Of a DNA stretch of 64,000 nt, positions 1 to 9,023 are shown piece after piece. This DNA is from UBA2272 sp034368805. Its GTDB lineage: Bacteria; Actinomycetota; Coriobacteriia; Anaerosomatales; Anaerosomataceae. Every line of letters begins with the position of its first letter. The first letter of the stretch is position 1. The notes under the pieces were generated by a model. It was not told the origin of the DNA. It ran no database searches and worked only from the letters and a program-made list of their open reading frames with translations. A program made the position numbers and the translations under genes. The stretch lies in the NCBI GenBank assembly GCA_034368805.1, contig JAXMLJ010000044.1:1-64000 (forward strand). The letters run 5' to 3'.

Positions 1-835
1 GCACGGCGCGGTGGAGGTCATCTTCAACAAGGCCGGCACGCTCGCGTACACCTCGCAGATGGAGACCGCCAAGTGCTTTGAGATCGATGTGGCCACGCGC
101 AAAGTCGTCCGCGAGTTCGACACGAGAAGCGCGTGGACCAAGTGGGTCGAGCTCTCGCCCGATGAGGGTACGCTCTACGCCAGCAACTGGTCCGGTGACG
201 ACGTCTCGGTCATCGACCTTGCCACCGGGGAGCTCGTCTCACGCGTCCGCGTCTCCAACACGCCGCGCGGCATGTACGCTACCGACGACGGGAAATCCCT
301 CTACGTCGCGGGCTTTGACAGCGGGCACCTCGAGCGGATCGACCTGGCCACGGACGCCGTCACCGCGCTGTTCACCGGAGGTGGCGCACTTCGGCACATC
401 GTGGCCGACGAGGCGACCGGCCGCCTGTTCATCTCGGACATGGCCGACGATCTCATCTGGGTGCACGACATGGCCACCGGCACCACCACGAAGTTCGTGG
501 ACACCGACGAGAAGCCCAACACGATAGACCTCACGCCCGACGGCAAGATGCTCTTCGTGAGCTGCCGGGGCGAGAACAACCCCAAGTCGTACTACATCCC
601 GGGCCCCGAGTGGGGCTCGATCCTTGTGTTCGATACCGCAAGCGGCCGCCCGCTCGACGCGCTGATCGCCGGCAACCAGCCGACCGCGCTCGATGTTTCC
701 GATGACGGCACGCTGCTCATCTTCAGCGACTTCCTCGACAACCGCCTGCGCGTCTACGAGATCCCGCCGTACGAGGAGTTCGCAGCGGGAGGCGGCGGGC
801 GCTTCGAGGCACACAAAGCCGAGGTCAGGAAGTAG
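1..835 (+). CDS. YncE-like beta-propeller protein (5' partial)
   Basis: The reading frame is already open at the left edge and ends with TAG at 833-835, so this is the C-terminal part of a longer protein. The roughly 275 visible residues contain repeated short blades such as YLASNWSGDD-like and MYATDDGKSLYVAGF-like units (YVTN/cytochrome cd1-type beta-propeller). They match surface or periplasmic proteins of the YncE family, whose substrates are mostly unknown. The tail is Gly- and Lys-rich. A GTG at 11 could be taken as a start, but the blade pattern is already running there, so I treat it as internal. The gene is followed within 20 bases by the left end of an insertion sequence. The enzyme activity, if any, cannot be read from the sequence. 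Confidence 0.75.
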   Translation, partial: HGAVEVIFNKAGTLAYTSQMETAKCFEIDVATRKVVREFDTRSAWTKWVELSPDEGTLYASNWSGDDVSVIDLATGELVSRVRVSNTPRGMYATDDGKSLYVAGFDSGHLERIDLATDAVTALFTGGGALRHIVADEATGRLFISDMADDLIWVHDMATGTTTKFVDTDEKPNTIDLTPDGKMLFVSCRGENNPKSYYIPGPEWGSILVFDTASGRPLDALIAGNQPTALDVSDDGTLLIFSDFLDNRLRVYEIPPYEEFAAGGGGRFEAHKAEVRK

Positions 836-853
836 GCACCCCGACCTGCGTGA

Positions 854-877
854 TGCCTCACAATAGTTGGTACTCGA
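854..877 (+). repeat. IS left terminal repeat, outer copy (L1)
   Basis: 24 bp beginning TGCCTCACAA and ending GTACTCGA. The transposase stop codon (TGA, minus strand, 858-860) lies inside this repeat. Confidence 0.85.
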
Positions 878-2102
878 GTGACTGATTCGGTGCCTCACAA
901 TAAAGGTACTCGACCTCCGATGCCTCCACCTCCTCTTTCCATCTCGGGTTCTTGCGGGCGTTGAGCCTGTAGAGCTCGTCTTGGAGCCTGCCGATCCGCC
1001 TCCTCAGGTCCGCGGGATTGAGTGTCTCGAACTGTGCGGTGAGCGCGTCTTTGGCCTTCTTCTCCACGTCGTCGCGCGTGAGCACACGCCGGTACGGTGT
1101 CATCGGCCTGTCGTAGCGCTTGGTGACTTTGGAGCCGTCACGGGTCTTTGAGACGAGCTTGGCCGAAGGCATGAAGAAGTTGGTGTGCAGGCGCACGAGC
1201 GCGTGGATCTCGCGTAACACGGTGAGCTCCTCAGGCGTGTCGAATCGCGCGTAGCCCACGTTCTGGCGCACCACCGACCAGTTCTTCTGCTCGACGTGGC
1301 ACCCGTCGTTCTTGCGGTAGGCGCGGCTCCTGGTGAAGGTGATGCCGTGCTCGGTGCAGTAGCGGTACAGCTGGTCGTTGATGAACTCGCTGCCGTTGTC
1401 CGAGTCGATCCCGAGCAGCGGGAACGGCAGGTGTGCCACGATGTCTTGGAGCGCGGCGAAGACGTGGACCTGTGCTTTGTTGCGCACCGCCCGCGTCTCG
1501 GTCCAGCCCGTGGCGATGTCGGTGGCGTCGAGCGTGTTGCAGTACTCGCCTCCCGTAGAGTCCCCGCAGTGAGCCACCAGGTCGATCTCGATGAAGCCGG
1601 GTGCGGCGTCGTTCCACTCCGTGCCGGTCCTGATCTGGATCTGGCTCTTGAGCAGCGTGCCGGGCTTGGTGGTCGCGCGGCCCTTGAGGGAGGTCTTGGC
1701 CCGGTCGGGCGCAAGCATGCGGTCGATGGTGGCTGCAGACATCGCGGAGAGCAGTTCGATCACACGCCGGTCGCAGGTAAGCTCGCCTGCGCGCACGAGT
1801 GCGTCGAGGATGTCTCCCATGCCGGCCGCCACCCGCTTGCCGCATGCGTAGTCCAGACTCGCCCAGACCTTGCGAAGCGGGAGCATCACCTGAGGCGTGT
1901 AGGTCTTCTTGCGCCCGCGGGTCTCAGGGACGCTCCGCTTCTTCGGTTCGCGCCTGAGAGCGCGCGACGCGTAGCCCCGGCTCCAGCCCGTGAGAGCCAC
2001 CAGCTCGTCGAGCATCGAGGCCTTCTCCGTCTTGGACGCCCGCCGGTATCGGCGGTGCATCTCGCGTGTGATCGCTCTCTTCTCTGCCATCGAAAGCGGC
2101 AT
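858..2102 (-). CDS. DDE integrase-core transposase of the insertion sequence
   Basis: Transposase of about 414 residues that should cut and join the ends of the surrounding element. An N-terminal helix-turn-helix region (LVALTGWSRGYASRALRRE) precedes an RNase-H-like integrase core. The presumed catalytic acids are D in EIDLVAHCG, D in IDSDNGSEF and E in CHVEQKN. A basic C-terminal region is built partly from the terminal repeats. I chose ATG at 2102 (MPLSMAEK); ATG at 2090 is also possible. Longer upstream starts would lie in or beyond the right terminal repeats. The stop codon sits inside the outermost left repeat. The IS family is uncertain: it resembles rve-type transposases often filed as ISNCY. 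The frame is intact, so the element may still be active. Confidence 0.85.
   Translation of the reverse strand: MPLSMAEKRAITREMHRRYRRASKTEKASMLDELVALTGWSRGYASRALRREPKKRSVPETRGRKKTYTPQVMLPLRKVWASLDYACGKRVAAGMGDILDALVRAGELTCDRRVIELLSAMSAATIDRMLAPDRAKTSLKGRATTKPGTLLKSQIQIRTGTEWNDAAPGFIEIDLVAHCGDSTGGEYCNTLDATDIATGWTETRAVRNKAQVHVFAALQDIVAHLPFPLLGIDSDNGSEFINDQLYRYCTEHGITFTRSRAYRKNDGCHVEQKNWSVVRQNVGYARFDTPEELTVLREIHALVRLHTNFFMPSAKLVSKTRDGSKVTKRYDRPMTPYRRVLTRDDVEKKAKDALTAQFETLNPADLRRRIGRLQDELYRLNARKNPRWKEEVEASEVEYLYCEAPNQSLEYQLL
891..913 (+). repeat. IS left terminal repeat, inner copy (L2)
   Basis: 23 bp beginning TGCCTCACAA and ending GTACTCGA, in direct orientation to L1 and 37 bases from it. It is translated as the transposase segment VEYLYCEA. 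Confidence 0.85.
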
Positions 2103-2141
2103 CCTCGTGGCCCTTCGCCGGTCGATCCGGCGGGTGCCGGC

Positions 2142-2165
2142 TCGAGTACCTCCTTTTCTGAGGCA
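2142..2165 (-). repeat. IS right terminal repeat, inner copy (R2)
   Basis: 24 bp; on the minus strand it begins TGCCTCAGAA and ends GTACTCGA. It is an inverted match to L1 and L2. Confidence 0.82.
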
Positions 2166-2176
2166 TCGAATCGGTT

Positions 2177-2199
2177 TCGAGTACATTCTTTGTGAGGCA
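2177..2199 (-). repeat. IS right terminal repeat, outer copy (R1)
   Basis: 23 bp; on the minus strand it begins TGCCTCACAA and ends GTACTCGA. Its outer edge at 2199 is taken as the end of the element. Confidence 0.85.
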
Positions 2200-2208
2200 A
2201 CGCGACGA

Positions 2209-2238
2209 TTGGCTATTTCGCACGTCAGCACGTATACT
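2209..2238 (+). promoter_or_regulatory. Putative sigma-70-type promoter of the DEAD-box helicase
   Basis: TTGGCT (2209-2214) and TATACT (2233-2238) are separated by 18 bases. They lie 10 bases outside the insertion sequence and about 135 bases upstream of the helicase start. Confidence 0.5.
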
Positions 2239-2374
2239 CTCTCGAGAACCGCGCCCGATCCCGGGCCCGGCACACCAAGACCCGGTCGTCCTTCGCTCTC
2301 CTCGTGACGTGTCAGGACAACTGCGTCTGCCCGCAGTGCAGCCTGATATGGCGCACGAGGAAGGAGCTCACACT

Positions 2375-3589
<1,215 letters not shown>

Positions 3590-3620
3590 ACTGCGCCAAA
3601 CGTATCGACTGAGAAGCCAC

Positions 3621-3652
3621 AACAGGCGTCGCACTCCGGTGCGGCGCCTGTT
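3621..3652. terminator. Bidirectional hairpin terminator after the helicase
   Basis: The 14-base arms 3621-3634 and 3639-3652 pair completely with one G-U wobble around a TCCG loop. It lies between convergent genes, 32 bases after the helicase stop and 10 bases before the end of the minus-strand gene. There is no clear T-run. Confidence 0.75.
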
Positions 3653-3661
3653 CGCATGCCT

Positions 3662-4219
3662 CTATGCGAGGCTCGCCCTGATCGCAGCGGCAAGCGCAAC
3701 CGGTCCGGCGCTCTTCTCGACCACCCGTGCGCCAGCGGGCGCTTCCACGCCGTCGAGCCGGTCGGTAAGGACGATGATCGGCGCATCGGTCATCCGACGC
3801 ACGTCGTGGGCCGTCTTGCCGTCTCCGAGCCCGTAGCCGCACACCACCGCGGAGTAGCCGCCCGCGGCCAGGTCGCGCTGGGCCTCGGTGAACGACAGGT
3901 GACGCACAATCTCCGAGTCGCTGTAGTGTGAGGCGATCGTGGCCGAAGCCAGCGCCGCAAAGACGGGGGGGTCCTCGATGACCAGGAAGCGCCGCCTGCT
4001 GCCCGAGGACGTGTCCTCAGACCAGTCACCGGTCGACCCATCGGGCATCAGGGTTTGTGGCACGTTCTCGCCCGCAGCCAACCGCCGGTACCGGGCGCAC
4101 TCCTCGTGGTGTCCTCCGCGGCAGAACATGAACGCCGACGCATGCTTCACGCGCAGGACGAGACTCGGCTGTACGTCTTGATAGAACGCGCATTCGTGAG
4201 TCCGAGTGCACAGGGTCAT
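3662..4219 (-). CDS. Cys-rich N-terminal domain plus degenerate response-regulator receiver
   Basis: Protein of 185 residues of unknown function. Residues 1-60 carry a Cys/His pattern (TLCTRTHECAFYQD ... FMFCRGGHHEECARYR) that could bind a metal or cofactor. Residues from about 75 to the end follow a receiver (CheY-like) layout. The acidic pocket reads FLVIEDPP instead of DD. The phosphoacceptor strand reads SAVVCGYGLG with no Asp at the usual place. The switch Thr strand (IIVLTD) and the Lys position (VVEKSAGP) are kept. It is therefore probably a pseudo-receiver that does not accept phosphate. ATG at 4219 was chosen for AAAGGAGG seven bases upstream. No kinase is adjacent. Confidence 0.7.
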   Translation of the reverse strand: MTLCTRTHECAFYQDVQPSLVLRVKHASAFMFCRGGHHEECARYRRLAAGENVPQTLMPDGSTGDWSEDTSSGSRRRFLVIEDPPVFAALASATIASHYSDSEIVRHLSFTEAQRDLAAGGYSAVVCGYGLGDGKTAHDVRRMTDAPIIVLTDRLDGVEAPAGARVVEKSAGPVALAAAIRASLA

Positions 4220-4321
4220 GCACTGCCTCCTTTGTCGGGTGGTCGCGCGATGCCCGGGGCTCGGCGACACACAGTAGCCGAAAGATACCATACGACCGTG
4301 CCCCGGCCCGACCGGCGAGCG

Positions 4322-5149
4322 CTACGGTCGGCTCCATCGCCACACGACCACGTTGACGGATGCCGTCACGGGCACGGGGTCCGGCAGTCTCGCGATCCGC
4401 GCTTCGCGCTCGGGATGAGTCATGTGGCGAGCACTCGGTCCCATGCCGGCGAGCGCGGCGACGTCCTCGTGTCCGAGCATCATCAACACCTCAAGCGGCT
4501 CCGAGGTCTCCCGCGCGAAGTGCTCGCCAAACGACGTCGCGAGCCGCTCCTCCTTGCGGTCGTCGACCGAGATCAGGCCGATCGCATCGATGAGCTCGGT
4601 AAGGTGCCGAGGGGTTGGCGTGACGGTCACGACGATGCCGTCTTTCGCAAGCACCCGGGAGAACTCCGCGGGGTTGCGCGGCGCGAACACGCTCATCACG
4701 GCACTCACCGAGGCATCGGCTACCGGAAGCCGGTCCCAGGCGTCGCAGACGACCGCCGAGGCGCGCGGGTGCACGCGGGCCGCCCGGCGGGCTGCGTACT
4801 TCGAGATGTCGAGCGCGAGACCCACCGCCGCGGGCATCCGGTCGAGTACCGCGGCGAGGTAGTACCCGCTCCCGGCACCGACGTCGAGCACCCGGGGGGC
4901 GCTCGCCCCTCGGACGGCACCCGCTATAGCAGCGGCAAGTGCCTCCGCGATGTGCTCGTAGTGCCTCGCTCCTAAGAACGCCTCCCGCGCGGTGACCATC
5001 TCGGCCGTGTCTGCGGTCCCGGGCGCCGCACCCCCGCCGAGCAGGTTGACGTACCCATGCCGCGCCACGTCGAACGTGTGCCCCTGCCCGCACCGCAGAC
5101 TCCCGCCCTCGGCGGTGAGCGGCGAGCGGCACACCGGGCACTCCAGCAT
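4322..5149 (-). CDS. rlmA: 23S rRNA (guanine-N1)-methyltransferase, RlmA family
   Basis: S-adenosylmethionine-dependent methyltransferase of about 275 residues, the usual RlmA length, expected to methylate a guanine in hairpin 35 of 23S rRNA. The N-terminus has the family zinc finger CPVCRSPL ... LRCGQGH. It is followed by the family signature HTFDVARHGYVNLL and the AREAFLGARHYEHIAEAL segment. The SAM-binding motif is VLDVGAGSGYYLAAVLD. ATG at 5149 (MLECPVC) starts just before the zinc finger as in relatives; GTG at 5167 is an alternative. Neither has a strong ribosome binding site. The gene is divergent from the thioesterase gene. RlmA and TlrB types cannot be told apart here. Confidence 0.85.
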   Translation of the reverse strand: MLECPVCRSPLTAEGGSLRCGQGHTFDVARHGYVNLLGGGAAPGTADTAEMVTAREAFLGARHYEHIAEALAAAIAGAVRGASAPRVLDVGAGSGYYLAAVLDRMPAAVGLALDISKYAARRAARVHPRASAVVCDAWDRLPVADASVSAVMSVFAPRNPAEFSRVLAKDGIVVTVTPTPRHLTELIDAIGLISVDDRKEERLATSFGEHFARETSEPLEVLMMLGHEDVAALAGMGPSARHMTHPEREARIARLPDPVPVTASVNVVVWRWSRP

Positions 5150-5304
5150 GTCCGGAGGCGGGAGCACCGCTACCCCGCCCGTCGGGTGATGTCGCCCTGC
5201 GCCACGCTGCTCCTCTCGCACATCCACTCATCGGATTGTGCCCGTTCGTGCCCGCCACGCCCACCCTGCCGTAGAATGGTGCCCTCCGACGAGAGGAACA
5301 CCTG

Positions 5305-5796
5305 ATGCCCGGCGTGCGCGCCGCCCAGAACGTGAGCCGCATGTGCATGGTGTGCGGAACTGAGAACACCGCAGGCCTCAAGGCGCGCTTCCTCGAACTC
5401 GAGACCGGCGAACTGGCGGGCGTTTTCACGCCGCGCCCGGAGCATCAGGGCTACCCGGGCCGACTGCACGGCGGCATCGCGTCGACGATACTCGACGAGA
5501 CCATCGGCCGGGCCATCAACATCTCCGACCGGGACGCCTGGGGCGTGACCGTCGAACTCACCGTCCGCTACCGGAAACCGGTGCCGATCGACACGCCCGT
5601 CACAGCGATCGGCCGCATCACAAAGGACTCCGGTCGGCTGTTCGAAGGCACCGCCGAGATCGTGCTCGCCGACGGCAGCGTAGCGGTCGAGGCCCGCGGC
5701 CGCTATATACGGCTCCCTATCGATCGCATCGTGGAGGGCGACTTCGGCGCCGAGTGGATACCCGATGAGCGCCCGCTTCCCGACGCGATAGAGTGA
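5305..5796 (+). CDS. PaaI-family hotdog-fold thioesterase
   Basis: Acyl-CoA thioesterase of 163 residues with a hotdog fold. The active-site helix carries the family motif YPGRLHGGIASTILDETIG, where the HGG turn binds the thioester. The N-terminus has the Cys pair CMVCGTENTAGL seen in many anaerobe members and possibly structural. The start at 5305 follows GAGAGG with normal spacing. The stop lies at the base of a strong hairpin shared with the convergent downstream gene. The substrate is unknown; an aromatic or medium-chain acyl-CoA is typical of the family. Confidence 0.85.
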   Translation: MPGVRAAQNVSRMCMVCGTENTAGLKARFLELETGELAGVFTPRPEHQGYPGRLHGGIASTILDETIGRAINISDRDAWGVTVELTVRYRKPVPIDTPVTAIGRITKDSGRLFEGTAEIVLADGSVAVEARGRYIRLPIDRIVEGDFGAEWIPDERPLPDAIE

Positions 5797-5824
5797 GTCC
5801 CCGCCCAAGATCCGACGGGGACTC
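5795..5824. terminator. Bidirectional hairpin between the thioesterase and the small HTH gene
   Basis: GAGTCCCCG (5795-5803) pairs perfectly with CGGGGACTC (5816-5824) around a 12-base loop, between two convergent genes. The thioesterase stop codon (5794-5796) overlaps the left arm. Confidence 0.75.
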
Positions 5825-5848
5825 CATCGCGAACCGGTTGTCTGGCGG

Positions 5849-6028
5849 CTATGCTTTGGCCTGCCACTTACAGCGAACCGGCGACTCGATCTCGCCTGAC
5901 TTCTTGAGCGCGTCCATCGCCTTGTCGACGTCCTTGCGGTCAAGACCGGTCAACTCTGCGACCTTGCCCGCGGCAAGCGGCTCACCGGCCGCTTTCATCA
6001 CCTCAAGTACCTGCGTGATGGCGTCCAT
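5849..6028 (-). CDS. Small (59-residue) winged-helix-like DNA-binding protein
   Basis: A short complete gene. The protein begins MDAITQVLEVMKAAGEPL and continues AAGKVAELTGLDRKDVDKAM, then DALKKSGEIESPVRCKWQAK. This is the layout of a minimal winged helix: helix 1, then helix-turn-helix with GKVAELTGLDRKDVDKAMDAL, then a beta-wing ending in RCKW. ATG at 6028 has AAGGAGA about six bases upstream, and a TATGAT -10-like hexamer lies on the minus strand at 6056-6061. Such stand-alone mini-regulators occur in other anaerobes; the target is unknown. It shares a terminator with the convergent thioesterase gene. Confidence 0.75.
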   Translation of the reverse strand: MDAITQVLEVMKAAGEPLAAGKVAELTGLDRKDVDKAMDALKKSGEIESPVRCKWQAKA

Positions 6029-6189
6029 GGATTCTCCTTCTCATGTCACGGCACGATCATATCCGCGTCCAGCGCCTAACGGTTTCCAGACCTCCCACAC
6101 GTGACCGATGAGATCGTCGGCACCTACGCACTATACGTGGAGAAGTCGATCCCCGCTCGTGGGACGACGTACTCGCGCGCGCTCGGCCC

Positions 6190-7101
6190 CTAGAGCACGC
6201 CGAAGTCGTATCCCTGCGCACGCAGGCCCTCGATCGCCGCATCGAGCGCCTGCGTGTCGCTCGAGGACACGCCGTGCAGCAGGTAGATGGCGCCGGGATG
6301 GCTGCCGCCGAGAATCCGGCTGATCGTGACGTCGACCGGCGGCTGGTCATCCACGACCCAGTCGCGGTGCGCGAAGCCCCAGAACACGCTCGTGTAGCCG
6401 AGCTGCTGCGTGAGCCACAGCGAACGGGCGCTGTACTCCCCCATCGGCGGCCGCATGATCGGCGCCATCGAACGGCCCGTGACCTCCTCGTACGCGCGCT
6501 CCGTGCTTTCGAGCTCCCCGGCGAACGTCGCCCTGTCGGTGGCGATCCCGGGCAGCGACGGGTGTGTCGCCGTGTGGTTGCCGACAACGTGTCCCTCATC
6601 GACCATGCGCCGGACAAGGCCGGGGTTGTTGACGATGTAGGACCGGGTCACGAAGAAGGTCGCCTTCACGCCGTTGCGTGCGAGCGCGTCAAGGATGGCC
6701 GGCGTGTTGCCGTTCTCGTAGCCCTGGTCGACCGTGAGGTAGACCGCACCGGGATCCGGGCCGGTGTAGATACCGCCGTAGGCGGTCAGCAGACGGCTCG
6801 CCTCGGCCGGCACGCCCGGCGCGTCATGCGAGGAGTCGGCGATGTAGTACCAGCCGTAGCGGGTATCGTCGTCGGGCTCCGGCGTGTCTGGAGGCTCGAC
6901 CGGCGTCGGATCGCGCGGCGCAGGCGACTGCGGTGCGCCCGGCTCGGGGGCCGGTTCGGGCACGGGCGGTTCAGGCACCGCGCCGAGGCGGGGCTCAGCC
7001 GTCGGATAGACATCCAGCACGCGAGACCCGAACGCGAACGCCAGGGCCGCGAGTGCCACGACGAGGAGAACACCTATCAGTATGCGAGTCCGGCGCGCCA
7101 T
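6190..7101 (-). CDS. Polysaccharide deacetylase, PdaA-like, membrane-anchored
   Basis: NodB-family carbohydrate deacetylase of about 303 residues facing the outside of the cell. Residues 5-25 form one transmembrane anchor. Residues 40-85 are a Pro/Glu-rich linker, followed by the catalytic domain. Motif 1 reads LTVDQGYENG, the PdaA version of TFDDG. Motif 2 is GNHTATHPS with the two metal-binding His. Later motifs are RPPMGEYSARS and IYLLHGVSSS. This fits N-deacetylation of peptidoglycan MurNAc or a related wall sugar. ATG at 7101 was chosen; GTG at 7110 is possible. It lies downstream of the teichoic-acid-type genes on the same strand, consistent with a wall role. Confidence 0.85.
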   Translation of the reverse strand: MARRTRILIGVLLVVALAALAFAFGSRVLDVYPTAEPRLGAVPEPPVPEPAPEPGAPQSPAPRDPTPVEPPDTPEPDDDTRYGWYYIADSSHDAPGVPAEASRLLTAYGGIYTGPDPGAVYLTVDQGYENGNTPAILDALARNGVKATFFVTRSYIVNNPGLVRRMVDEGHVVGNHTATHPSLPGIATDRATFAGELESTERAYEEVTGRSMAPIMRPPMGEYSARSLWLTQQLGYTSVFWGFAHRDWVVDDQPPVDVTISRILGGSHPGAIYLLHGVSSSDTQALDAAIEGLRAQGYDFGVL

Positions 7102-7188
7102 GAGTCTCACACCCTCGCGGGTTCCCGGGTACTACACCTGTAGACGCCACCGAGGGGCGAAACGTTCCATCCGGCCGTCGGGCGCCTC

Positions 7189-8313
7189 TCACAACCTGCC
7201 CAGGAACTCCACGAACCGCTCGCTGGCACGCCCGTCAGCGCGATGCCCGTGTGTCGCGATGAACGGCTCGAACGGGCGCATATCGAACTCTCCACGCGCG
7301 ATGATGTCGGCAACCTCGTCTGTGGTGGTCGCCATGACGCCTATCATCTCGGTGCGATAGTCGAGGTAAAGACCCGGATCGCGCTCGTACTCCTCGATAT
7401 CCGGGACCATCAGCACGAGCGGGCGCCGCAGCAGCGCGTACTCGAAGATGGCCGAGGTGTAGTCGGTCACGAGAATGTCGGTGACACAGAACAGCTCGTT
7501 CAGGTCCACATCGGCATCCACGTAGACGACGCCGGGGACACGCGGGCGCGTTCCCGGACCGAGCACCGGATGTCGCTTGTAGACGAGGACGTCACCCTCG
7601 CCGAGGAGGCCGACGAGGCGCGCGAGGTCGAGTAGGCGCGCCGAACGCTTCTCGTGGCCGACACCCCTGAACGTCGGCGCGTACAGGATCACCCGCCGAC
7701 CGGAGATCTCCGGATACTGCTCGACTATGCGCAGTCGGGCATCGGACATCGCCGCCTCATCGGAAAAGAAGTCGCTGCGTGCCGAGCCGAGCGGGATCAC
7801 GCGGTCCGGATCGGTCCGCAGCGCCGATGCGTACGGCACGACCGCCGCCTCGGAGCCGACGATCACGTAGTCGTACCGCCTGTGGAGAAACGTGCGCTCG
7901 ACCGGCCGCTGGGCCTCGTGCGTGTCCAGGCCGAACCGCTTGAGCGCGCCCATCGCATGCCACACCTGGATGACCACCGTCTCCGGCCGGTGCGGCAGGA
8001 CGTGAACGGGCAGGTACGCATTGTCGATGATGAAGAACCGGGCCGTCGCAAGATGGTAGGTGGCGCGAACCAGGTGGAACAGGTAGCGGACCTTGTCGGC
8101 CAGACCGTACCCGTAGCGCTCGAGCAGGTGCACACGGTCAAGGTCGGGGCGCATGCGGTCCAGCGCGCGATCGATGTAGAGCAGGTTGCCCTCGAGCCGC
8201 TCGGCTCGCGCCGAAGCCAGGACCACCTTCGAGCGATCGACCGGCAGCAGCCGGAAGGCCAGCCACCACACGCGCAGGAACACCCTGGACAGATACAGCT
8301 CGAGCGCCGTCAT
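7189..8313 (-). CDS. CDP-polyol glycero/ribitol-phosphotransferase (TagF/TarL-like) 1
   Basis: Membrane-associated transferase of 374 residues that should add polyol-phosphate units from a CDP-polyol donor to a wall polymer. Family marks: WHAMGALKRFG with the first catalytic His, RHPVLGPG with the second, and TDYTSAIFEYAL in the donor-binding region. The gene overlaps the upstream SDR gene by four bases (ATGA), which fixes ATG at 8313. With the next two genes it forms a minus-strand operon TarI-like, SDR, TagF-like. The polymerised unit (glycerol or ribitol phosphate) cannot be read from the sequence; the neighbours favour ribitol. Confidence 0.85.
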   Translation of the reverse strand: MTALELYLSRVFLRVWWLAFRLLPVDRSKVVLASARAERLEGNLLYIDRALDRMRPDLDRVHLLERYGYGLADKVRYLFHLVRATYHLATARFFIIDNAYLPVHVLPHRPETVVIQVWHAMGALKRFGLDTHEAQRPVERTFLHRRYDYVIVGSEAAVVPYASALRTDPDRVIPLGSARSDFFSDEAAMSDARLRIVEQYPEISGRRVILYAPTFRGVGHEKRSARLLDLARLVGLLGEGDVLVYKRHPVLGPGTRPRVPGVVYVDADVDLNELFCVTDILVTDYTSAIFEYALLRRPLVLMVPDIEEYERDPGLYLDYRTEMIGVMATTTDEVADIIARGEFDMRPFEPFIATHGHRADGRASERFVEFLGRL

Positions 8314-9023
8314 CGGCCCGCTGTCGGCGCCTGACGGACGATGAGGTTCTGCCCGTCCAGACACGTCTCATCGTCGCGCATGAGCGTAGCGATGACCTCA
8401 GCCACATCCTCCGGCTGCATGATCGTCGACGGGTCTTCCTCGGGAGCGAGCTTGCGCCTGAGCTCGGTGGCGCAGCGGCCCGGCGAGATGCTGTAGACCT
8501 TGATCCCGTACTCGGCCATTTCGTCGGTGAGCGTGTTGGAGATCGAGACCACGGCGGCTTTCGATGCGGCGTAGGCGAGCCAGCCGGGACGGGAGGTGAC
8601 GCCCGCCGTAGACGCGACGTTCAAGATCTTTGATGCCGAGTGCCGCATGTACTTCACGCACTCACGCGTGAGCACGATGAGCGCGAACACGTTGACCTGG
8701 AACGTCGTCATGATGTTCTCGGTGGTGGTGTCGAGCAGAGCGGCGGGCTCGGCGTAACCCGCGATGTTGAGCAGCAGGTCGATCGAGCCGAACTCCTCGT
8801 ACACGCGTTTGACCATCGCGGGGACCGCGTCGAGGTCGGCCAGGTCGAACGCCACGAGCTCGATGCGTTTGCCGTCCGATTCCATGGCGTCGCGCGTCGC
8901 CGCAAGGCCTTCCTCGCTCCGCGCGATGAGAACCAGGTTGCCGACTTCGGGATCCCTGCTCATGCGTATGGCGGCGGCGCGCCCGATCCCCTGACTCGCG
9001 CCGGTGATGATACAGGTCTTCAT
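8310..9023 (-). CDS. Short-chain dehydrogenase/reductase, probable ribulose-5-phosphate reductase
   Basis: NAD(P)-dependent SDR of 237 residues. It has the cofactor motif TGASQGIG, NIAG, a catalytic Ser in NVASTAG and YAASK with the catalytic Tyr and Lys. It overlaps the TarI-like gene upstream by one base (TGATG) and the TagF-like gene downstream by four. In Bcs1/Acs1 proteins of capsule loci an IspD-like cytidylyltransferase is fused to an SDR half that reduces ribulose-5-phosphate to ribitol-5-phosphate. The adjacent pair here looks like that enzyme split in two, which is the basis for the proposed reaction. The family alone would not give the substrate. Confidence 0.75.
   Translation of the reverse strand: MKTCIITGASQGIGRAAAIRMSRDPEVGNLVLIARSEEGLAATRDAMESDGKRIELVAFDLADLDAVPAMVKRVYEEFGSIDLLLNIAGYAEPAALLDTTTENIMTTFQVNVFALIVLTRECVKYMRHSASKILNVASTAGVTSRPGWLAYAASKAAVVSISNTLTDEMAEYGIKVYSISPGRCATELRRKLAPEEDPSTIMQPEDVAEVIATLMRDDETCLDGQNLIVRQAPTAGR

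Larger units (their letters stand above)
854..2199. mobile_element. Insertion sequence with doubled terminal inverted repeats
   Basis: A 1.35-kb element bounded by inverted copies of a 23-24 bp repeat that starts TGCCTCACAA and ends GTACTCGA. Each end carries two copies: 854-877 and 891-913 on the left, 2142-2165 and 2177-2199 (inverted) on the right. One DDE transposase gene fills the interior on the minus strand. I see no convincing target-site duplication: the flanks are CGTGA on the left and ACGCG on the right. The element separates the beta-propeller gene from the DEAD-box helicase gene, whose probable promoter starts only 10 bases beyond the right end. Confidence 0.85.

Noticed and set aside
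845..2210. Target-site duplication flanking the insertion sequence
   Set aside because: The flanks CGTGA and ACGCG share no direct repeat longer than two or three bases.
2192..2374. N-terminal extension of the DEAD-box helicase back into the insertion sequence
   Set aside because: The extension is not helicase-like and overlaps the IS end and the likely promoter. TTG at 2375 has a strong ribosome binding site.
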